Part shown: positions 6,507 to 13,707 of the stretch, one piece after another
Layout: every line of letters starts with the position of its first letter
How positions within the stretch are numbered: position 1 is the first letter of the stretch
NCBI GenBank assembly: GCA_902477075.1
Contig: CABSFU010000022.1
Coordinates: 1-18,201 of the forward strand
Length of the DNA: 18,201 bases
DNA from: UMGS1498 sp900552335
GTDB lineage: Bacteria; Bacillota_I; Bacilli_A; RF39; UBA660
Direction of reading: 5' to 3'
Program-made: the position numbers and the translations under genes
The notes under the pieces: model-generated
Told to the model about the DNA's origin: nothing
The model's database searches: none
What the model saw: only the letters and a program-made list of their open reading frames with translations

Positions 6507-7355
6507 CTATTTTACAATTTCTTGTTCTAAATATAAATCAATATCATATGTTTGTTTTACTTTTTCTTTGATTTCATTAATTAATTCAATAATATCTCTT
6601 CCGGATGCATTTCCTTTATTAATAATAAAATTAGCATGTTTTTCACTCACCATTGCATCATTTTTTTGTTTTCCCTTATAGCCAATATCCTCTATTAATT
6701 TTCCTGCGTAATTATTAGCGGGATTCCTAAAAACACTACCAGCAGATGGATATTCTAACGGTTGAGAAGCGATTCTTCTTTTTTTTCTATCTTCTACAAT
6801 TTCCAATATTTCTTGTTTATTACCTTTTTTTAATTGAATATTTGCTTCTAAAATAATATATTCTGGATTTTTTTCAAAAAAAGAAGTTCTATAATGGTAA
6901 TCTAATTCCTTATTCTCCATTATTTTTATTTCTAAGGAAGGTGTCAAAACTTTTAATGATTTTACAATATATCCCATATCACTATTATAAGCACCTGAAT
7001 TATTGGAACATGCTCCCCCTACTGTTCCAGGAATACCTGTAGCAAACTCAAGTCCAGTTAAACCTAATCTGCAGGCTTTAAGCGCTAGTTTTTTTAATAA
7101 ATAACCAGCCTCAACTGTAATTTCACAATTTTTTATTGTTAAATGATCCAGTTTATCTAATTTAATTAAAATACCATTATAATCACCATCAAAAATCAAA
7201 TTAGAACCGGAACCTATCACTTTATATTTCAAATGATTTTTTCTTATATATTTCATTAATTCTATTAATTCTGGAACATTAGAAGGGAAAATTACCTTAG
7301 AAGCGATTCCACTTAATTTATAGCTTGTTAAATTTTTTAATGGTACATTGTCCAT
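6507..7355 (-). CDS. murB: UDP-N-acetylenolpyruvoylglucosamine reductase MurB
   Basis: MurB reduces UDP-GlcNAc-enolpyruvate to UDP-MurNAc using FAD and NADPH, the second committed step of peptidoglycan synthesis in the cytosol. With the start used here (282 residues) the FAD motifs are GSGSNLIFDG (about 49-58) and ATGIPGTVGGACSNNSGAY (about 105-123). The catalytic serine is in PSAGSVFRNP (Ser about 207) and the catalytic glutamate near the C-terminus in YLEQE. The short YHYRTSFF segment indicates a type II MurB. The frame is open back to a GTG at 7379 and an ATG at 7373, overlapping murG. I prefer the ATG at 7355 because AGGTAAGATAATG repeats the murG spacing exactly; 7373 is the alternative. 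Confidence 0.95.
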   Translation of the reverse strand: MDNVPLKNLTSYKLSGIASKVIFPSNVPELIELMKYIRKNHLKYKVIGSGSNLIFDGDYNGILIKLDKLDHLTIKNCEITVEAGYLLKKLALKACRLGLTGLEFATGIPGTVGGACSNNSGAYNSDMGYIVKSLKVLTPSLEIKIMENKELDYHYRTSFFEKNPEYIILEANIQLKKGNKQEILEIVEDRKKRRIASQPLEYPSAGSVFRNPANNYAGKLIEDIGYKGKQKNDAMVSEKHANFIINKGNASGRDIIELINEIKEKVKQTYDIDLYLEQEIVK

Positions 7356-7359
7356 TATC

Positions 7360-8448
7360 TTACCTATTTTCATTTTCACTCAATTCCTTTAAAATACGAT
7401 AAATGCGTTCTGCACTATCGAGAATGGCCATTTTTTTTAGATTTTCTTTCATCACTTGATATTCTTCTTCATTATCTAATAATTCATCAATCTTACTTAC
7501 CAATAATTTTCCTGATAAATCTTTTTCTTCTATTAATAAAGCTGCTTTCTTATTTACTAAATCTATTGCATTTTTGTATTGGTGATTATTAGGAACGTAT
7601 GGGCTTGGAACTAAAATAGATGGAATTTGAAGTGCAATTAGTTCACTCATAGTAGAAGCACCTGCCCTAGACACAATAACATCCACATTTTTCATAAATC
7701 CACTTAGATTTTCAATATAAGGAACTACTTTAACATTGGAAGGTAATACTACTTTCTCAAAAGTTTCATAACTATTCTTTCCTGTTATAAAAATTACTTC
7801 ATAATTTTTATTTTTGAATAAATCAAGCGTTTTTAACATCATATTTGTGATTTTTTCAGATCCTAATGACCCCATTACGATTAATACTAACTTTTTATGG
7901 GATGACAAATGGTACATACTCTTAGGAACCATTTCTTTTCTAATAGCTTCCTCACTACAAGGATTTCCTGTATAAATGGTTTTATATTCTGGAAACTCTT
8001 TTAAAGTAGATTTAAAAGAAACCCCTATTTTGTCAGCATATTTTGATAAAAATAAATTAGCTTTTCCAGGAACACTATTTTGTTCATGAATAAAAGTTGG
8101 ATATCCTAACCTTTTAGCGCTATAAATAACAGCCCCAGTTACATATCCACCTACACCAACAACTACGTCTGGTTTGAAATCTTTCATTATCTTCTTGCAT
8201 TTTTTTATAGCTCGATAAAAACATTGAATGGTCTTAAAATTTTTAAAAATATTTTTTCTATTAATTCCATATATTTCAATTGACTCAAAAGGAATTCCAT
8301 AATTAGGAATAATGTCTTTTTCCATACGATTATGAGTTCCAATATATAAAAACTCACTATCTGGTTCACGTTCTTTTATTTTGTTAATAATTGCTAGAGC
8401 GGGATAAATATGACCGCCTGTTCCACCTGCACTAATAATTACTCTCAT
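7360..8448 (-). CDS. murG: UDP-GlcNAc:lipid I N-acetylglucosaminyltransferase MurG
   Basis: MurG adds GlcNAc to lipid I to make lipid II on the inner face of the cytoplasmic membrane; it is a GT28 GT-B enzyme. The 362 residues show the N-terminal glycine loop ISAGGTGGHIYPALA (about 5-19, His13), a second glycine loop VGVGGYVTG (about 97-105), HEQNSVPGKAN (121-131) and the donor-binding MGSLGS and SRAGASTMSE (about 260-269). All family landmarks are present. AGGTGA lies before the ATG at 8448. It is first in the murG-murB-divIB operon and has its own extended -10 promoter. Its stop is four bases before the chosen murB start. Confidence 0.97.
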   Translation of the reverse strand: MRVIISAGGTGGHIYPALAIINKIKEREPDSEFLYIGTHNRMEKDIIPNYGIPFESIEIYGINRKNIFKNFKTIQCFYRAIKKCKKIMKDFKPDVVVGVGGYVTGAVIYSAKRLGYPTFIHEQNSVPGKANLFLSKYADKIGVSFKSTLKEFPEYKTIYTGNPCSEEAIRKEMVPKSMYHLSSHKKLVLIVMGSLGSEKITNMMLKTLDLFKNKNYEVIFITGKNSYETFEKVVLPSNVKVVPYIENLSGFMKNVDVIVSRAGASTMSELIALQIPSILVPSPYVPNNHQYKNAIDLVNKKAALLIEEKDLSGKLLVSKIDELLDNEEEYQVMKENLKKMAILDSAERIYRILKELSENENR

Positions 8449-8470
8449 TATTTCACCTAGTTTCTTAATT

Positions 8471-8479
8471 ATTATATCA
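8471..8479 (-). promoter_or_regulatory. Extended -10 promoter of murG-murB-divIB
   Basis: The minus strand has TGATATAAT (TATAAT at 8471-8476), an extended -10, with no clear -35. It lies between the terminator of the upstream operon and the murG ribosome binding site. Confidence 0.5.
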
Positions 8480-8500
8480 TATTATATGTTTTATATCTAT

Positions 8501-8536
8501 GATTTAGAAAAAGATTGATGTTATTTCACATCAACC
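8501..8536 (-). terminator. Terminator of the cell-surface operon, overlapping the stop codon
   Basis: On the minus strand GGTTGATGT and ACATCAATC pair (9 bp, one G-U) around a six-base loop that contains the end of the last codon and the TAA. TCTTTTTCT follows. The hairpin therefore includes the last coding bases of the 8521-9816 gene. Confidence 0.75.
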
Positions 8537-9816
8537 TTTTCTACTTTAATTTCATTTTCTTCTTTTGATATTTTCTCTTTTTTTACTTTTTCTTTTTTAG
8601 GTTTATTTCCTTTTTTAAATACTAAAATCAACATAATAATTAAGAAAATAAATGATAAACCTAATAAACCAATGATTAAATAAACATATTGTTCTACTTT
8701 TTCATTCAATAAATCGATTTCCTCTGTATGATAAATTTGAAGGGTATTTTCACTACTTTCATAAGAGTAGTAGTGTTCTTCACCAGTTGCTACATTCATA
8801 CCATATAAAATGGCATATTTACTATTGGGATTTAGTTTATAAGCCTCTAGATTTTCGTCGTTGTACACAATGGTACTTTTGCTATATCCATCTGGAATTT
8901 GGGGAATGTCTAATAAACATATTTTCATTTGATTAAATGTTAATTCTTTATATAAATGGTATTCCCCATTTTGATAGATATAAAAATTTTGGTTTCCATT
9001 GGCATCTTTTAAAGAAACTAAAGTATATTTTGTTATTTCTGAATAATAAGCTGGAATTTCTTCTTCATTGATAGTTACTGTTGTTTCTGTATAATTTTCT
9101 GGTGGTGTGATTAAAGATTTTTTTCGAACTACTGTATATTTTTCATCATTAATATTTACTTCAATGGGATTATATTCTTTTACTTTAGCATTAATAACAT
9201 AAATTTTAGAAGAACCATTTTCAGCTGTTACTTTAATCTCCAAACGATTATCTCCATCTGTTACTTCACGCGTTCCTGCGCCTTCTATTGTAGCCCCTCC
9301 ATGACTAGCTGTTGCACTTATATTAATCTCGCTAGTATCTGGTTCTAACTCCACATTATATTCTAATGTATCTTTATTAAATTCTGGAGTTAAAGAATAG
9401 TTTTCAATTCCTAAATTAGATAAATTGTTATCTCCGGATAACACAATAACTGGTTTTGTTCTGACATTAATGGTTACAGATTTACTTGTAGTATAAGAAG
9501 AACCATTGTTATAATCTGCCACATCAATTGGTTTTACTGTTACAGTGGCACTACCAGTCGATACTGCTTTAAAGGTGTAAGTTACTGTACTATTGTCAAT
9601 CCAAAAGGCAGAAGCCCCACCACTTAATATACCGCCATTCGAAGATGTTAAAGAAAGCTTACCTGCTATATTATTTCCTTTTACGGTTATTACCACACTA
9701 TTTCCTACTATTACAGATGTTGTGCTGGCATAAATTGATAAATCACCTGCATGTACTTTAAATTGAAAACAAAATAAAGTTAAAGCTAACGCTATTATTT
9801 GACCAATTTTTTTCAT
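8521..9816 (-). CDS. Membrane-anchored surface protein with cadherin-like beta-sandwich domain
   Basis: The 431-residue protein has a signal peptide (MKKIGQIIALALTLFCFQ..., likely cleavage after VHA near 23) and is exported. Residues about 25-118 form an Ig-like bacterial domain. Residues about 128-213 match a 'cadherin-like' beta-sandwich (PF12733 type), with NNLSNLGIENYSLTPEFNKD and LEYNVELEPDTSEINISATA. A less defined region follows. One membrane span lies at about 377-400, followed by a lysine-rich cytosolic tail of 31 residues, so the protein is a single-pass anchor facing outward, not LPXTG-sorted. It follows the glucosaminidase gene by 11 bases with an AGAGGTGA site, so the two are co-transcribed. 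The function is likely structural or as an adaptor at the envelope; the ligand is unknown. Confidence 0.85.
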   Translation of the reverse strand: MKKIGQIIALALTLFCFQFKVHAGDLSIYASTTSVIVGNSVVITVKGNNIAGKLSLTSSNGGILSGGASAFWIDNSTVTYTFKAVSTGSATVTVKPIDVADYNNGSSYTTSKSVTINVRTKPVIVLSGDNNLSNLGIENYSLTPEFNKDTLEYNVELEPDTSEINISATASHGGATIEGAGTREVTDGDNRLEIKVTAENGSSKIYVINAKVKEYNPIEVNINDEKYTVVRKKSLITPPENYTETTVTINEEEIPAYYSEITKYTLVSLKDANGNQNFYIYQNGEYHLYKELTFNQMKICLLDIPQIPDGYSKSTIVYNDENLEAYKLNPNSKYAILYGMNVATGEEHYYSYESSENTLQIYHTEEIDLLNEKVEQYVYLIIGLLGLSFIFLIIMLILVFKKGNKPKKEKVKKEKISKEENEIKVEKVDVK

Positions 9817-9827
9817 AATTCACCTCT

Positions 9828-11669
9828 TTATTTCAATACACTATTATTGCCCATAATGTAATTTTTAATATTAACATAGTCAACTGCTGTAATAGCTCCA
9901 TCATTATTCACATCAGCCGCTAATTTATAAGAACCACTTAATTCAGTAGATGACATAATGTAGTTTTTAATTTTAACATAATCTTGAGCAGTTACTTTAC
10001 CATCTCCATTTACATCACCATAAATCACAATTCGGAATGTTTTTGTATCATTTCCACTTTTTATTGTAACAATATCTCCTGTTCCTAAAATAGTAGAGTC
10101 TTTAATTTCTGATGTTTGTCCATTACTATTTGTCGTTGTTATTTTGATATCTATTTTTGAATCTATCGATTTTAGTTTAGAAGTAATACTGCCTGCAGAC
10201 GTTCCAATTTTAATTTCTGATAAATAGTCTCCATTGTATTTATAACCGGAAGAATTAATAATATCTACAATTTTAGAGCTGTTTTCTTCCGCCTCTTGTT
10301 TTGCATCATCTTCTACTTTATTTTTTTCTTCTTCATTTACAACAGATGGTAGTGTAGATGCTTGCTCTGGCATATTTTCATAAACTGGGATAATAAACTC
10401 AATCGAACTATCTAACATGCCATTTATTTTAGCATATCCATCATAAGTAGAGATTCCTTCACTTCTTGGAGCCTGAATATTTGTCATATATTGGTTAGAA
10501 AAATTTCCATATACATTATTGGTGACATTAAATTTTTGAAAATAAATCGTATTTTGCTTTTGATTAATATAACCATTAGCAAGAAATGTTGCCCCACCAT
10601 TAATGGCTGTTTTTTCATCAAACCATTGTTTATTATAGGCATATTGTAATCCGCATTGTACAGGATTAAATACCGTTTTTCCATTTATTTGGCAACTATT
10701 TGTAGCGCCTATATTATAAAAATTATAGACTTTTTTTCCATTAAATTCAGAACCATTTGCCGAATCACTAAGTTTTCCATCGCTTTTTGCGACTTCTTGT
10801 CTAGAACGTGCAGCTAAAACAAGTGGACTAATACTATTTCCATTATATGTTGCTGCTTCAACAAATAGGTTCGAAAAATCATATAATCCTGTATTTTTTA
10901 AAATATTTTGGACTCCTTCTAATGTTTGATATTTCGAGTTGTAACCTAAATTTTCAAACATAAAAATTTCTTTTTCTAGTAAAAAGTTTCTTGGATCAAG
11001 ATAATATGCTACCGTTTCTTTATTAGCAGCATACCAATTGCTTCCCTCTTGTGCGATATATTGTTTATTGACTGGATCATAAGAGCCTTCTTCTAATGAA
11101 ATATACTTAGAACCACTCTCTAAATTCGTTACTTGAATATAACTAATTCCTCTGATGCTTTCTGCTGATACTGCGGTCTTCCAATCAATTCCTGTTTTAT
11201 AGGCTGTAAAAACCCAATTAGGATGAGCATCTTTTAAAATGGTTAACTTTTCAAAATAACTTTCTGGGAAACCTGCATTTGTAAATTCATTTCTATATTT
11301 TTCTATATTAATTTCAGCTTGTACATTATCTGCACATACAAATCCTTTATAATATTTTCCATTCATTGCTTTTGCAGAAACATAATAATAACCTTTTTTA
11401 CAAGTACTTAAAGTAGATGAAATGACAGCATCATAATTTAGAATGGTTACCTCTTCTGCACTATCCAAACAATGTAAAGACCCAGGAGCCCCATAATCAG
11501 GACTAGCCTTCCCATTTACTTTTACTAAACAAGAATCTAAGGTTACATTTGCCTTACTAGTAAATAAAGTATTGGATTTTATAACATATCCTTTAATATT
11601 TGTTTCTGCCAATACTACACCTGGTAACATGAAAAATAAAACCGCTAATACATAAATATATTTTTTCAT
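9828..11669 (-). CDS. Secreted N-acetylglucosaminidase with SH3-like and dockerin-like parts
   Basis: This exported peptidoglycan hydrolase candidate has 613 residues. The signal peptide is cleaved near VLA-ET (21/22). An SH3-like N-terminal region (about 25-118) carries four cysteines (47, 67, 90, 112) that could form disulfides. The catalytic part (about 133-385) begins FPESYFEKLTILKDAHPNW, the usual opening of clostridial glucosaminidases. It contains SPLVLAARSRQEV, with Glu292 the likely GH73-type catalytic acid, and YNFYNIGA. A charged linker (about 440-465) leads to a small domain and two dockerin-type EF-hand repeats, GDVNGDGKVTAQDYVKIKNY (551-570) and ADVNNDGAITAVDYVNIKNY (585-604). 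Dockerins bind cohesins or calcium; no cohesin gene is visible here. It is first in an operon with the cadherin-like protein. Confidence 0.88.
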   Translation of the reverse strand: MKKYIYVLAVLFFMLPGVVLAETNIKGYVIKSNTLFTSKANVTLDSCLVKVNGKASPDYGAPGSLHCLDSAEEVTILNYDAVISSTLSTCKKGYYYVSAKAMNGKYYKGFVCADNVQAEINIEKYRNEFTNAGFPESYFEKLTILKDAHPNWVFTAYKTGIDWKTAVSAESIRGISYIQVTNLESGSKYISLEEGSYDPVNKQYIAQEGSNWYAANKETVAYYLDPRNFLLEKEIFMFENLGYNSKYQTLEGVQNILKNTGLYDFSNLFVEAATYNGNSISPLVLAARSRQEVAKSDGKLSDSANGSEFNGKKVYNFYNIGATNSCQINGKTVFNPVQCGLQYAYNKQWFDEKTAINGGATFLANGYINQKQNTIYFQKFNVTNNVYGNFSNQYMTNIQAPRSEGISTYDGYAKINGMLDSSIEFIIPVYENMPEQASTLPSVVNEEEKNKVEDDAKQEAEENSSKIVDIINSSGYKYNGDYLSEIKIGTSAGSITSKLKSIDSKIDIKITTTNSNGQTSEIKDSTILGTGDIVTIKSGNDTKTFRIVIYGDVNGDGKVTAQDYVKIKNYIMSSTELSGSYKLAADVNNDGAITAVDYVNIKNYIMGNNSVLK

Positions 11670-11695
11670 CTTACCACCACCTTATTATCAAAAAT

Positions 11696-11724
11696 ATTAT
11701 AACAAATATCGACTATTTATTCAA
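11696..11724 (-). promoter_or_regulatory. Strong promoter of the glucosaminidase operon
   Basis: On the minus strand TTGAAT (11719-11724), 17 bases, then TATAAT (11696-11701) with an upstream TG making an extended -10. AAGGTGGTGG precedes the ATG at 11669. This is among the best sigma-A-like promoters in the window. Confidence 0.7.
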
Positions 11725-11754
11725 GATGATGGTAGCTACTTGTCAATTTTTGTC

Positions 11755-11789
11755 AAAAAAAAGGAAAACCATAAACACTATGATTTTCC
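11755..11789 (-). terminator. Orphan minus-strand terminator between divergent genes
   Basis: Arms GGAAAACCATA (11763-11773) and TATGATTTTCC (11779-11789) form an 11-bp stem with one mismatch, a wobble on the minus strand, and a five-base loop. Eight T follow on the minus strand. No minus-strand gene lies upstream, only a divergent gene, so it probably ends a short unannotated RNA. Confidence 0.6.
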
Positions 11790-11790
11790 G

Positions 11791-11811
11791 GTGTATTAAA
11801 ATATAATACAC
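11791..11811. repeat. Palindrome GTGTATT/AATACAC
   Basis: Seven-base arms (11791-11797 and 11805-11811) flank a seven-base AT spacer. It covers the -10 region of a minus-strand TTGACA promoter candidate. It may be an operator. Confidence 0.4.
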
Positions 11812-11826
11812 TATATAATATGTCAA
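11798..11826 (-). promoter_or_regulatory. Minus-strand promoter candidate feeding the orphan terminator
   Basis: A consensus -35 TTGACA (11821-11826) is followed after 17 bases by TATTTT (11798-11803), a weak -10. Its transcript would end about 40 bases later at the terminator at 11755-11789. Confidence 0.35.
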
Positions 11827-11838
11827 TTATTAAAAAAG

Positions 11839-11867
11839 ATGACGAAAAGATAAAAATATGTTAAAAT
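11839..11867 (+). promoter_or_regulatory. Promoter of the phosphatidyltransferase-like gene
   Basis: ATGACG (11839-11844), 17 bases, then TAAAAT (11862-11867) preceded by TGT, an extended -10. The leader to the ATG at 11883 is very short and contains GGTGAT. Confidence 0.45.
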
Positions 11868-11882
11868 GAAAATGGTGATACT

Positions 11883-12533
11883 ATGGATAAAAAATACAAA
11901 ATGATAGTTCCTAAATACTTAACTCTTTTTAGAATAATAGTCATACCTTTTATTTTACTTACTAGTATTTTAAAATGGTATATTCCATCTATTATTTTCA
12001 TTGTATTAGGAATCTTAACAAACATATTCGATCATATTTTAAATCAAACTTGGAAAGTTGGGTCCAAAAGCAGAACAAAACTAGATTTAATAGCTAATAA
12101 AATATTCTATATAGGAATTTCTCTTTTTTTAGCTTTTCATTATCCTTTATTTTTCTTAGCGATTTTACTAGAAATACTATTATCTGGAACCAATATTTAT
12201 TTTTATAGCAAAAAAAAGAAAGTGGAAATTTTAAAAATAGGTAAATGGAAAGACATAATATTTTCAATTACCATTTTATCCTATTTTTTATTATTACTAC
12301 CATGCGGAAAAGAAAATATTTGTCATGGATTATTATTTACCTTAATAAATACTCAAATATTATCTATACTAGAATATCTATTGTTTTATCTTTCCTATCA
12401 AAATCCAACCATTGAAAATAACATGATGCATCAATCTATTATGAAAGATACAACTCTTGAAAAAACAATCATATTGGATAATGTCCAAGAACTAGAAAGA
12501 AAAATTTACGATATTGAAAAAGATCAAATTTGA
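11883..12533 (+). CDS. CDP-alcohol phosphatidyltransferase-like membrane protein with degenerate active site
   Basis: The N-terminus VPKYLTLFRIIVIPFILL reads like PgsA-type phosphatidyltransferases, and four to six hydrophobic helices follow to about residue 172. The family active site is D1-x2-D2-G-x2-A-R-x8-G-x3-D3-x3-D4. Aligned here it reads N47, D50, H51, N54, Q55, R64, D68, N72: two of four metal-binding Asp are Asn and the G, A, R and G are replaced. Spacing is preserved exactly, so the fold is probably kept but CDP-alcohol chemistry is unlikely. After residue 175 a polar tail with a short charged helix extends to 216. GGTGAT precedes the ATG. A palindromic terminator overlaps the stop. 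Function unknown; it may be a regulatory or lipid-binding paralogue. Confidence 0.7.
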   Translation: MDKKYKMIVPKYLTLFRIIVIPFILLTSILKWYIPSIIFIVLGILTNIFDHILNQTWKVGSKSRTKLDLIANKIFYIGISLFLAFHYPLFFLAILLEILLSGTNIYFYSKKKKVEILKIGKWKDIIFSITILSYFLLLLPCGKENICHGLLFTLINTQILSILEYLLFYLSYQNPTIENNMMHQSIMKDTTLEKTIILDNVQELERKIYDIEKDQI

Positions 12534-12542
12534 TCTTTTTTT
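12517..12542 (+). terminator. Palindromic terminator overlapping the TGA stop
   Basis: A perfect 24-base palindrome (12517-12540) has arms AAAAAGATCAAA and TTTGATCTTTTT. As a hairpin, AAAAAGATC pairs with GATCTTTTT around a six-base loop. The TGA at 12531-12533 lies inside it. It has T runs on both strands. Confidence 0.65.
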
Positions 12543-12568
12543 CTATGTTTAAATCTTTTTCATATACT
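12540..12568 (+). promoter_or_regulatory. Candidate promoter of the glycosyltransferase gene
   Basis: TTTCTA (12540-12545), 17 bases, then TATACT (12563-12568). Transcription near 12575 would place the start downstream of all earlier in-frame codons and leave the AAAGGA site for the ATG at 12590. Confidence 0.45.
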
Positions 12569-12589
12569 ATTATGAAAGGAAAAAGTAAA

Positions 12590-13672
12590 ATGAAAAAATA
12601 TAAAATATGTGTATATGCTATATGTAAAAATGAAGAAAAATTTATTAAAAAATGGTTTCAATCCATGAAAGAAGCCGATGATATTTATGTATTAGATACA
12701 GGATCTACTGATCATTCCATGTCTATTTTAAATAAATTAAAAATTCATACCAAGCAAGTTACTATTGATCCATGGCGTTTTGATGTAGCTCGTAATCTAT
12801 CTTTAGATATGGTTCCATTAGATACCGACATTTGTGTCTGTACAGATTTAGACGAAATTTTTCTTCCTGGTTGGAGAAATAAATTAGAAAGGTATTGGAA
12901 AAAAAATACAACTCGTGCCTACTATACTTATAACTGGAAATTAGATAAAAATAATAAACCGGTTGTAAGTTTTTACACGGATAAAATTCATGCTAGAAAA
13001 AATTATAAATGGGTAAATCCTGTACATGAAGTTCTACAAACAAATGAGAAAGAAAATAATATTACAATTGATGATATTATCTTAAATCACTATCCAGACT
13101 ATTCTAAATCAAGAAGTGGTTATTTGCCACTATTAGAACTAGCTGTTAAAGAAAATCCTAATAACGACCGTAATATCCATTATTTGGGGAGAGAATACAT
13201 GTATTATGGTAGATGGAATGATTGTATTGACACATTAATTCATCATCTAAATCTTAAAACAGCTACTTGGAAAGATGAAAGATGTGCCTCCATGCGATTT
13301 ATTGCTCGATCTTATATAAATTTAAAGAGGTATGAAGAAGCCAAAATGTGGTTGGATAAAGCAATAAAAGAAGCCCCCTATTTAAGAGACCCCTATGTAG
13401 AAAGAGCTTTATTATCTTACTTATTAGAAGATTGGGAAAGCGTAACTTACTATTGTAACAAAGCATTATTAATAAAGAAGCATCCAAAAACATATATAAA
13501 TGAAACATTTAGTTTTGATAATACCATTTATGATTTATTAGCCATGAGTTATTTCTACTTGGGGAAAATAGAAAAAGCTATTTTTTATTCCAATTTAGCA
13601 TTAGAGATGGATCCTGATAATGAGCGATTACAGAATAATCATAAAATTTATTTAGCAAATAGAGAAATTTAA
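12590..13672 (+). CDS. GT2 family glycosyltransferase with C-terminal TPR-like repeats
   Basis: This 360-residue protein is a predicted cytosolic glycosyltransferase of the GT-A fold. The N-terminal catalytic domain shows the nucleotide-binding start CVYAICKNEEKFIKKW (7-22), VLDTGSTD (34-41) and the metal-binding DXD motif CTDLDEIF (Asp86 and Asp88). From about residue 205 the chain is helical with TPR-like units, for example YINLKRYEEAKMWLDKAIKEAP and YFYLGKIEKAIFYSNLALEMDP. Such GT2-TPR proteins often modify proteins or surface glycans; donor and acceptor are unknown here. The open frame begins at 12530, but only the ATG at 12590 has a ribosome binding site (AAAGGA) and it gives the canonical GT2 start MKKYKICVYAICKNEE. 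Nothing nearby encodes an acceptor or export system. Confidence 0.85.
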   Translation: MKKYKICVYAICKNEEKFIKKWFQSMKEADDIYVLDTGSTDHSMSILNKLKIHTKQVTIDPWRFDVARNLSLDMVPLDTDICVCTDLDEIFLPGWRNKLERYWKKNTTRAYYTYNWKLDKNNKPVVSFYTDKIHARKNYKWVNPVHEVLQTNEKENNITIDDIILNHYPDYSKSRSGYLPLLELAVKENPNNDRNIHYLGREYMYYGRWNDCIDTLIHHLNLKTATWKDERCASMRFIARSYINLKRYEEAKMWLDKAIKEAPYLRDPYVERALLSYLLEDWESVTYYCNKALLIKKHPKTYINETFSFDNTIYDLLAMSYFYLGKIEKAIFYSNLALEMDPDNERLQNNHKIYLANREI

Positions 13673-13677
13673 TTTAT

Positions 13678-13704
13678 AAAAAAAAGCATTGCTTAAACAA
13701 TACT
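13678..13704 (-). terminator. Terminator of the coiled-coil gene
   Basis: On the minus strand AGTATTG and CAATGCT pair (7 bp, one G-U) around TTTAAG and are followed by eight T. It lies between two convergent genes. On the plus strand one pair is lost but a T-rich stretch follows, so it may also act on the glycosyltransferase transcript. Confidence 0.7.
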
Positions 13705-13707
13705 TTC

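Noticed and set aside
12530..12589. N-terminal extension of the glycosyltransferase by 20 residues
   Set aside because: The extension spans the terminator, the candidate promoter and the RBS, and the GT2 fold begins at the ATG at 12590.
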